Assembly: GCA_946480685.1 (NCBI GenBank)
Contig: CAMLLI010000001.1
Span: 1 to 20,209 of the forward strand
DNA: 20,209 nucleotides
DNA from: an uncultured Flammeovirgaceae bacterium
GTDB taxonomy: Bacteria > Bacteroidota > Bacteroidia > Cytophagales > Cyclobacteriaceae
Direction: 5' to 3'
Shown: positions 15,423 to 20,209 of the stretch, in pieces
How the letters are laid out: each line of letters begins with the position of its first letter
How positions within the stretch are numbered: the stretch's first letter is position 1
Made by a program: the position numbers and the translations under genes
The notes under the pieces: generated by a model
What the model was told of the DNA's origin: nothing
Database searches by the model: none
What the model saw: the letters and a program-made list of their open reading frames with translations, nothing else

Positions 15423-17831
15423 ATGCTTCAGAACTATCTCAAGATTGGTTTTCGAAACCTGGCGAAGAATAAACTCTTCTCCATCATCAACATCAGCGGT
15501 ATGGCCATCAGCATTGCATCATTCCTGGTGATTGCATTGTTTGTGTATGATGAACTGCAATTCGACAAACATGTGCAGGATGTACACCGGAAGTATCGTG
15601 TCTACAATGAACATTTCACAGATGATGGTCGGGTGATGCGGGGTTCGATGATTCCGCCTCCCATTGGACCTACACTCATGGAGGAATACCCGGAAGTGGA
15701 AGCGTACGCGCGGTTCATGAATTTTTATAACCCGGTGTTGTTTGAAGCCGGTAACCTGAAATATACCGAAGAAAAAGGTGGCTGTGCGGATCCGGCTATA
15801 TTTGAAATGTTCAGTCTCAAACTTGTTGAAGGTGATATAGAGACTGCCCTGCACGATGTAAAAGAAATAGCCATTAACCAGACACTGGCGAAAAAATATT
15901 TTGGTGATAAACCGGCTGTCGGTGAAACGCTGCAGGTTTTTGACGAGAACTATAAAGTAGCAGCGGTGTTTGAAGATTTCCCGGAGCATTCACATTTACA
16001 GCTCAACTACTTTGTTACCATGCAGGAGCTGCTTACTACGATTCCGGAGCGTATGCGCGGCTGGGGATGGAGCCAGTTTCATACCTATATTAAACTAAAG
16101 GAAGGTACCAACGCAGAACAATTCGATGCCAAACTGAAAGATTTTGCTGAACGCAATGCATGGCCCACAACAAAAGATCACGGAAGTTATTATATACCGC
16201 ACATTATGCCGATGGCGGATATACATTTACACGCCTCTGATCAAAAGTGGGATATAGCAGTTCGCGGAAACGCACAAACTATCTATATACTTTCGGCAAC
16301 CGCTGTTTTTATACTCATCATTGCCATTCTTAACTTTATTAATCTTTCCACCGCGCGTGCCGTGAATCGTGTAAAGGAAGTAGGGGTTCGGAAAGTAGTA
16401 GGTGCCTATCGTTCGCAGCTTATATACCAGTTCATCAGCGAGTCGGTGGTAATTGCAGGTATAGCGTTGTTGATTGGCGGTCTTGTAACTGAATTGGTAT
16501 TGCCGGCACTGAATAACTTTACCGAGAAGAGTATACCAACGGGTATATTTCTAAATCCGTTGCTGGTTATTGTGCTGCTGGTGGCTACCGTATTGGTGGG
16601 CGTGGCAGCCGGTGCATATCCGGCTTTTTATATATCAGGTTACAAGCCTGCGCAGATACTGTCCAATAAAAAATCAGGAAGGTCGGGTAAAACAGTGCTG
16701 CGAAAAGGTCTTGTGGTGTTGCAGTTTATACTGTCGTTCCTGCTCATCATCGCTTCGTTTGTTGTATCGGAGCAGCATACCTATATGCGCACCAAAGACA
16801 TGGGCTTTGACAAAGACAATGTTTTGATTGTAGGTCTGCGCGGTGATATGCAGAGCAATCCGGAGACAGTCAAGAATGCTTTTGCCAACCATCCCAATAT
16901 ACTCGGTGCAACGTTGCAATACGGATTGCCGGGCGAAGCATTTGCCGGTGATGGTATACGCGATCGTGTAACAAAAAAAGACCTGTCGCTTTCGATGTTG
17001 CTTGTAGATCACGACTATGTAAAAACACTTGGACTGACTTTGATTGCCGGCCGTGATTTTTCAAAAGATTTTCCTTCGGATGTAAATGATGCATTTATTG
17101 TAAGTGAAGCCGCTGCGAAAATGTTAGGACATACCGATCCGAAAGATGCACTTCAGCACGAAGTGGAATGGAATCGCTGGGACAATCCGGATTCATTGAA
17201 GCAAGGTAAAATCATTGGTGTTGTAAAAGATTTTCATTTGAACAGCCTGCGCGAAAGTATATCGCCCGTTGTGCTGCACATTTATCCAAAAGCATATTCA
17301 TCAATGGCGTTTCGCATCAAGTCGGAAAATATACCGGCTACCCTGGCGCACCTCGAAGCAACCTGGAAGAGGTTCAACACCGAGTGGCCATTCGAGTATC
17401 ATTTCCTGGATGGAAATTTTGATAAACTATATAAGGCTGAAGAAAAACTCGCTACACTATTTACCTTCTTTACAGGCTTCGCGATTTTCGTTGCCTGCCT
17501 GGGACTCTTTGGACTGGTAGTATATAGCACATCGCAGAAGTATAAAGAGATCAGCATTCGGAAAGTGCTTGGTGCCGATGATGCCAACCTTGTTTTCGGA
17601 TTATCGAAAAGTTATTTACTGTTGATCGTTATAGCTTTCGTGATCGCTATACCGGTAAGTTATTATGCAGCAGAGCAGTGGTTACAGAAATTTCCTTATC
17701 GAATCGAGATCACGTACCTGCTCTTTGTAAAAGCAGCACTGCTGATCACAGCATTGTCATTACTAACAGTAGGCATTCAATCATTCAAAGCCGCCCGGAC
17801 GAACCCGGTAAATGCGTTGAAAGAACAGTAG
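15423..17831 (+). CDS. MacB/FtsX-like ABC transporter permease
   Basis: An 802-residue inner-membrane protein of the Bacteroidota ABC permease group with two FtsX-like halves. I choose the ATG at 15423, which gives MLQNYLKIGFRNLAKNKLFS, the standard N-terminus; the frame begins at 15363, but the added 20 residues are unlike the family. About eight membrane helices are predicted (20-42, 287-308, 336-360, 380-404, 427-449, 678-700, 731-750, 765-785) with two large periplasmic MacB-PCD-like domains (about 45-280 and 455-670). The conserved cytoplasmic segments KEVGVRKVVGA (318-328) and KEISIRKVLGA (708-718) follow the FtsX pattern. Such permeases need a MacB-type ATPase, which is not in this window, and usually export compounds or act in envelope stress and lipoprotein handling. 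The gene is divergent from the NtrX/NtrY-like operon, which may control it. Confidence 0.9.
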   Translation: MLQNYLKIGFRNLAKNKLFSIINISGMAISIASFLVIALFVYDELQFDKHVQDVHRKYRVYNEHFTDDGRVMRGSMIPPPIGPTLMEEYPEVEAYARFMNFYNPVLFEAGNLKYTEEKGGCADPAIFEMFSLKLVEGDIETALHDVKEIAINQTLAKKYFGDKPAVGETLQVFDENYKVAAVFEDFPEHSHLQLNYFVTMQELLTTIPERMRGWGWSQFHTYIKLKEGTNAEQFDAKLKDFAERNAWPTTKDHGSYYIPHIMPMADIHLHASDQKWDIAVRGNAQTIYILSATAVFILIIAILNFINLSTARAVNRVKEVGVRKVVGAYRSQLIYQFISESVVIAGIALLIGGLVTELVLPALNNFTEKSIPTGIFLNPLLVIVLLVATVLVGVAAGAYPAFYISGYKPAQILSNKKSGRSGKTVLRKGLVVLQFILSFLLIIASFVVSEQHTYMRTKDMGFDKDNVLIVGLRGDMQSNPETVKNAFANHPNILGATLQYGLPGEAFAGDGIRDRVTKKDLSLSMLLVDHDYVKTLGLTLIAGRDFSKDFPSDVNDAFIVSEAAAKMLGHTDPKDALQHEVEWNRWDNPDSLKQGKIIGVVKDFHLNSLRESISPVVLHIYPKAYSSMAFRIKSENIPATLAHLEATWKRFNTEWPFEYHFLDGNFDKLYKAEEKLATLFTFFTGFAIFVACLGLFGLVVYSTSQKYKEISIRKVLGADDANLVFGLSKSYLLLIVIAFVIAIPVSYYAAEQWLQKFPYRIEITYLLFVKAALLITALSLLTVGIQSFKAARTNPVNALKEQ

Positions 17832-17854
17832 AACTGTATTTGATATTGACTGAT

Positions 17855-17891
17855 ATAAAAAAGAACAGGCTGCTCACACGGGCAGCCTGTT
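17855..17891 (-). terminator. terminator of the lipoprotein gene, between convergent genes
   Basis: AACAGGCTGC (17865-17874) pairs with GCAGCCTGTT (17882-17891) around a seven-base loop. On the minus strand the stem is followed by CTTTTTTATA, a good T run, and it starts 21 bases after the lipoprotein stop (17915-17913). On the + strand there is no T run, so the hairpin mainly serves the minus-strand gene. Confidence 0.85.
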
Positions 17892-17912
17892 GCATATATA
17901 CCTGTAAATATA

Positions 17913-19517
17913 CTATTGAACTTTTGCAAGCCAGAGGGAAGCATTCAGGTGAAGTGCAGGGTGCGATGTATAGCCTGATGGCGCATCACCCGACCAGCCG
18001 TTGAAGAGGTTGTCGTTGGTATCACCCGTGCCATCGTCTGATGGAGAACTGTCACCGACAAATACAACGCGACCATTGCTATAGGTTGCCAGCAACGCCA
18101 TCACGCCATTGTTACTGCCAACGGTGCTGCTGGTGCGCCAGAATAAACCCTGAACGCTGCTGTTGTTAGCAGGATACAGCGTTGCAGTTGTACCTGCATA
18201 GAAAGCGAGTTTAGTTGCAGTACCGGCTGCGCCATTCAATACAACCTGCGCGTGAGCATTGCTGCCGGTATATACCTTCGTAGTGGGCTGTTCATCAATG
18301 TCAACATAGTCTACAATAAAACCGAATGGATTGTTGTTGTTGATACCGTTGTTTGTCATGAGGTCATTCCATACACGAGGTGAATCAAAGCCATCACCAT
18401 CACGGTCAGAAGGATTATAGCCGTTAGAATCTGTTCCACCGGTAGTAGCAGCTGTGTGGTCAGCTACCATCATTAACCCGCCACCATTGGCAACAAAGTT
18501 CATGATCGCAGTTTTTTCTGCGGCAGTGAAAAGACGATTTGGTTCAAGCACCATGAACACATCATAGTTACTCAGGTCTTGTACATTCGATGCATTACCA
18601 TACGTGATCGCTGTGCCTACCGGTAAAGATTCAACCAGGTGTCCGCGCTTCACGAGTTCAACAGCCCATGCAGACATTCCACCTTTCCAATAGTTTTCAG
18701 ATGTACTGGCTGTTATACCGGTATAAGAAGGTGTAGGATAACGTTGTGCTTTTGTCTCAACGGTTGTACCACCGGTATAGGTTGGTACACTTTCAGTTCC
18801 GTCAGCATCAATCTGCCAGTCAGCGCTTCCTGCATTTTCATAGTGCGATGCATCGAAGAGGAATTTTTTGCCGGTAACACCACCGCCACCACCGTTGTCG
18901 TTAATGACTATATCATCAACGTTGATGCGATTGGAAGAGCCCGTGAGCTTGCGTATCTCGAGTCGCACAGTGCCGGTAACATTCAGCGTAAAAGTTTGTG
19001 TTTGAAGTGAAGATGTAGTGGTAACATTAGATCCAGCCTGTGTCCACGAGCTACCGCTGTTTACCGAATACCACAATCCCCATTGACTTGCTGCATCGCT
19101 TCCGTAGGTGCCATGCTTAACGGTAACCGTGCTGATACCTGTAGTTACATTGAACAACATGGTAATTTTACCCGTGTTGCGAATGCGTGCAGACCATGAT
19201 CCTGCTTTCAGGTCGCCTGCTAAATTACCCACTAGTGCATCGTACAGATTCCACGATCCGCTGGGAAGAGTAACATTGTCTCCGCTGGATGATCCGGTTG
19301 GTGATACATCGTAAGCAGTTTTGGGACTTGTACCGCCCACTTCAAAACTTTCTGTAAGTGATACAGCCAGCAGTGATGCCGTTGCATCAGCAGCACGTTC
19401 ATCCGAAGGATTTATACTTTGACTCTCTTGTATAAAATTGTCGGCACAGCCAACCATGAGTAACCCGGCAGTGCATACTACTGCGAGCGCCCGAAACGAT
19501 CTGGAAATAACATTCAT
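17913..19517 (-). CDS. lipoprotein with jelly-roll-like N-terminal half and GATase1-like C-terminal half
   Basis: A 534-residue exported lipoprotein. The signal peptide ends in LLMVGC (Cys24 is the lipid-bearing residue), followed by ADNF without an early acidic export signal of the usual type. Residues about 55-207 are beta-rich with SFEVGG at the start and INVDDIVIND at the end, the pattern of jelly-roll modules placed before nucleases and other extracellular enzymes of Bacteroidota. After a Gly-rich linker (209-214), residues 217-534 begin KKFLFDASHYENAG and contain NYDVFMVLEPNRLF (317-330), FVANGGGLMMVADHT (341-355) and VVFVGDSSPSDDG (484-496), a Rossmann-like pattern resembling GATase1-like or DUF4350-type domains. 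No Cys nucleophile is present, so amidotransferase activity is unlikely. An Asp/Gly-rich DRDGDGFDS loop (371-379) could bind calcium. Function unknown. Confidence 0.75.
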   Translation of the reverse strand: MNVISRSFRALAVVCTAGLLMVGCADNFIQESQSINPSDERAADATASLLAVSLTESFEVGGTSPKTAYDVSPTGSSSGDNVTLPSGSWNLYDALVGNLAGDLKAGSWSARIRNTGKITMLFNVTTGISTVTVKHGTYGSDAASQWGLWYSVNSGSSWTQAGSNVTTTSSLQTQTFTLNVTGTVRLEIRKLTGSSNRINVDDIVINDNGGGGGVTGKKFLFDASHYENAGSADWQIDADGTESVPTYTGGTTVETKAQRYPTPSYTGITASTSENYWKGGMSAWAVELVKRGHLVESLPVGTAITYGNASNVQDLSNYDVFMVLEPNRLFTAAEKTAIMNFVANGGGLMMVADHTAATTGGTDSNGYNPSDRDGDGFDSPRVWNDLMTNNGINNNNPFGFIVDYVDIDEQPTTKVYTGSNAHAQVVLNGAAGTATKLAFYAGTTATLYPANNSSVQGLFWRTSSTVGSNNGVMALLATYSNGRVVFVGDSSPSDDGTGDTNDNLFNGWSGDAPSGYTSHPALHLNASLWLAKVQ

Positions 19518-19603
19518 AATAATAGCTAAATAGGTTTAGTGAAACATGAAGAATAAAAATACAGATATCCGCAGAATATATATCAATCCGCAAGACAGAC
19601 GGC

Positions 19604-19611
19604 CAAATGTA
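19604..19611 (-). promoter_or_regulatory. possible -7 promoter element for the lipoprotein gene
   Basis: Read on the minus strand, TACATTTG matches TAnnTTTG exactly and would give a leader of about 80 bases before the ATG at 19517. No TTG is seen at the expected distance upstream. The 219-base gap 19518-19736 holds no gene that I can support. Confidence 0.35.
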
Positions 19612-19736
19612 TAGTTAAAATACTACACGCACTTTATGTGAGTGTTTTGTTTGTGTAAACGTTTTGAAATAGCGGTGAGCTGTGAATTGCGAGTAACGGC
19701 CCTATAGTTTAGTTAGGAGTTGTAACAGTTGTTGTG

Positions 19737-20209
19737 TTACTTTTTGGAAACCTGGTATTGATTCTCTTTGATATTGAACGACAGTTTTTGACTGGACTTT
19801 GTTTCGGTGTCGCTGGATATACAGTCTTCGTTCTTTACTATGTTTTCTGTTTCGGTTGTTTGGGTGTTTACCTGTATGTTGTTATAGCCATTGGTTTTTT
19901 CAGTAAGGATAACGAGTACGCTTTTACTGGTCGAGAAGCTGCCTGTACAATTCGTGTCCCATTCACCGGTTGACTGATAGGTTACAAAATCGTGCAATAC
20001 CTTTACAAGTGTTTTGCCTTGCTGTATATATAGTGATAACGTTTCTTCCCCAAACGGATTGGGTCGTGAACTGCCGGTATAGCTGGCGCGTATACCGATA
20101 GCACGTACAGTAGATGCTATTTTGTAGGGTGCAGTGTCAATTTGAAAATTGGTCAGTCGAATTGCATCAGAAGTATAGCGTTCTTTTTCAGCGACCGAAC
20201 AAAGTATAG
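19737..20209 (-). CDS. hypothetical protein, C-terminal part, 5' end beyond the right edge
   Basis: The minus-strand frame ending in the TAA at 19739-19737 is open for 156 codons to the right edge, so I call the gene as running off the window rather than starting inside it. An internal TTG at 19997 could be read as a start, but the residues before it continue in the same style (for example RASYTGSSRPNPFGEETLSLYIQQG) and match the rest in composition. The segment is beta-rich (ASTVRAIGIRASYTG, KTLVKVLHDFVTYQ, SKSVLVILTEK) and ends in a polar, Thr/Ser/Glu-rich tail with QVSKK at the C-terminus. I do not recognise the family. No terminator with a T run follows on the minus strand; GTAACA/TGTTAC at 19722-19740 overlaps the stop but has its T's on the other strand. 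Confidence 0.6.
   Translation of the reverse strand, partial: ILCSVAEKERYTSDAIRLTNFQIDTAPYKIASTVRAIGIRASYTGSSRPNPFGEETLSLYIQQGKTLVKVLHDFVTYQSTGEWDTNCTGSFSTSKSVLVILTEKTNGYNNIQVNTQTTETENIVKNEDCISSDTETKSSQKLSFNIKENQYQVSKK

Noticed and set aside
19722..19745. Terminator for the right-edge gene (GTAACA/TGTTAC followed by TTTTT)
   Set aside because: The T run is on the + strand, where no gene ends, and the hairpin overlaps the minus-strand stop codon; the 6-base A/T-rich stem is weak.
19737..19997. Complete 86-residue gene starting at a TTG at 19997
   Set aside because: The same frame stays open without a stop to the right edge, with protein-like composition, so a truncated longer gene is more likely.

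Overview
The window looks like a piece of a Bacteroidota chromosome, most likely Cytophagales or Chitinophagales; this is an inference from gene families and promoter style. The signs are TAnnTTTG-type -7 elements and A-rich translation starts rather than Shine-Dalgarno sites, an NtrC-type regulator with GAFTDA in place of GAFTGA, an approximately 800-residue MacB/FtsX-like permease, a TPR membrane regulator with a LuxR-like C-terminus, and a secreted DUF1080 protein. No rRNA, tRNA, CRISPR array, transposase or prophage gene is visible.

Left part (1-5560): a truncated secreted DUF1080 (3-keto-glycoside hydrolase-like) gene and a nitronate monooxygenase gene, both on + and both closed by clear hairpin terminators. 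Next comes a four-gene minus-strand cluster: a membrane class III nucleotide cyclase, a GyrI-like ligand-binding protein, a VOC/PhnB-like protein and a small HMA-like protein. A GlxA-type AraC regulator (DJ-1/PfpI domain plus HTH) is transcribed divergently from a good Bacteroidota promoter.

Middle (5586-7600): a compact minus-strand operon made of an ArsR-family repressor and three AHSA1/SRPBCC proteins. Its promoter lies inside a large two-part inverted-repeat operator. The repressor gene overlaps the first AHSA1 gene by 23 bases across a run of eight A.

Signalling block (7630-17890): a TPR-HTH membrane regulator (-) and an 824-residue membrane receptor (+) diverge from a 629-base gap with no convincing gene. 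The receptor reads as TM, periplasmic helices, TM, HAMP, GAF, coiled coil and a C-terminal dCache-like domain, with no recognisable output domain. Convergent to it is an NtrX/NtrY-like pair whose kinase has almost no extracytoplasmic part. Divergent from that pair is a MacB/FtsX-type ABC permease gene with no ATPase gene in the window. A receptor without output next to a kinase without external sensor is the most intriguing arrangement here, although a working link is only inferred.

Right part (17913-20209): a lipoprotein with a jelly-roll-like N-terminal half and a GATase1-like C-terminal half, and the C-terminal part of an unrecognised protein whose frame stays open to the right edge. Across the whole window TATA, and especially the palindrome GGTATACC, is strikingly common, both between genes and inside them, where it forces ATA isoleucine codons after T-ending codons.
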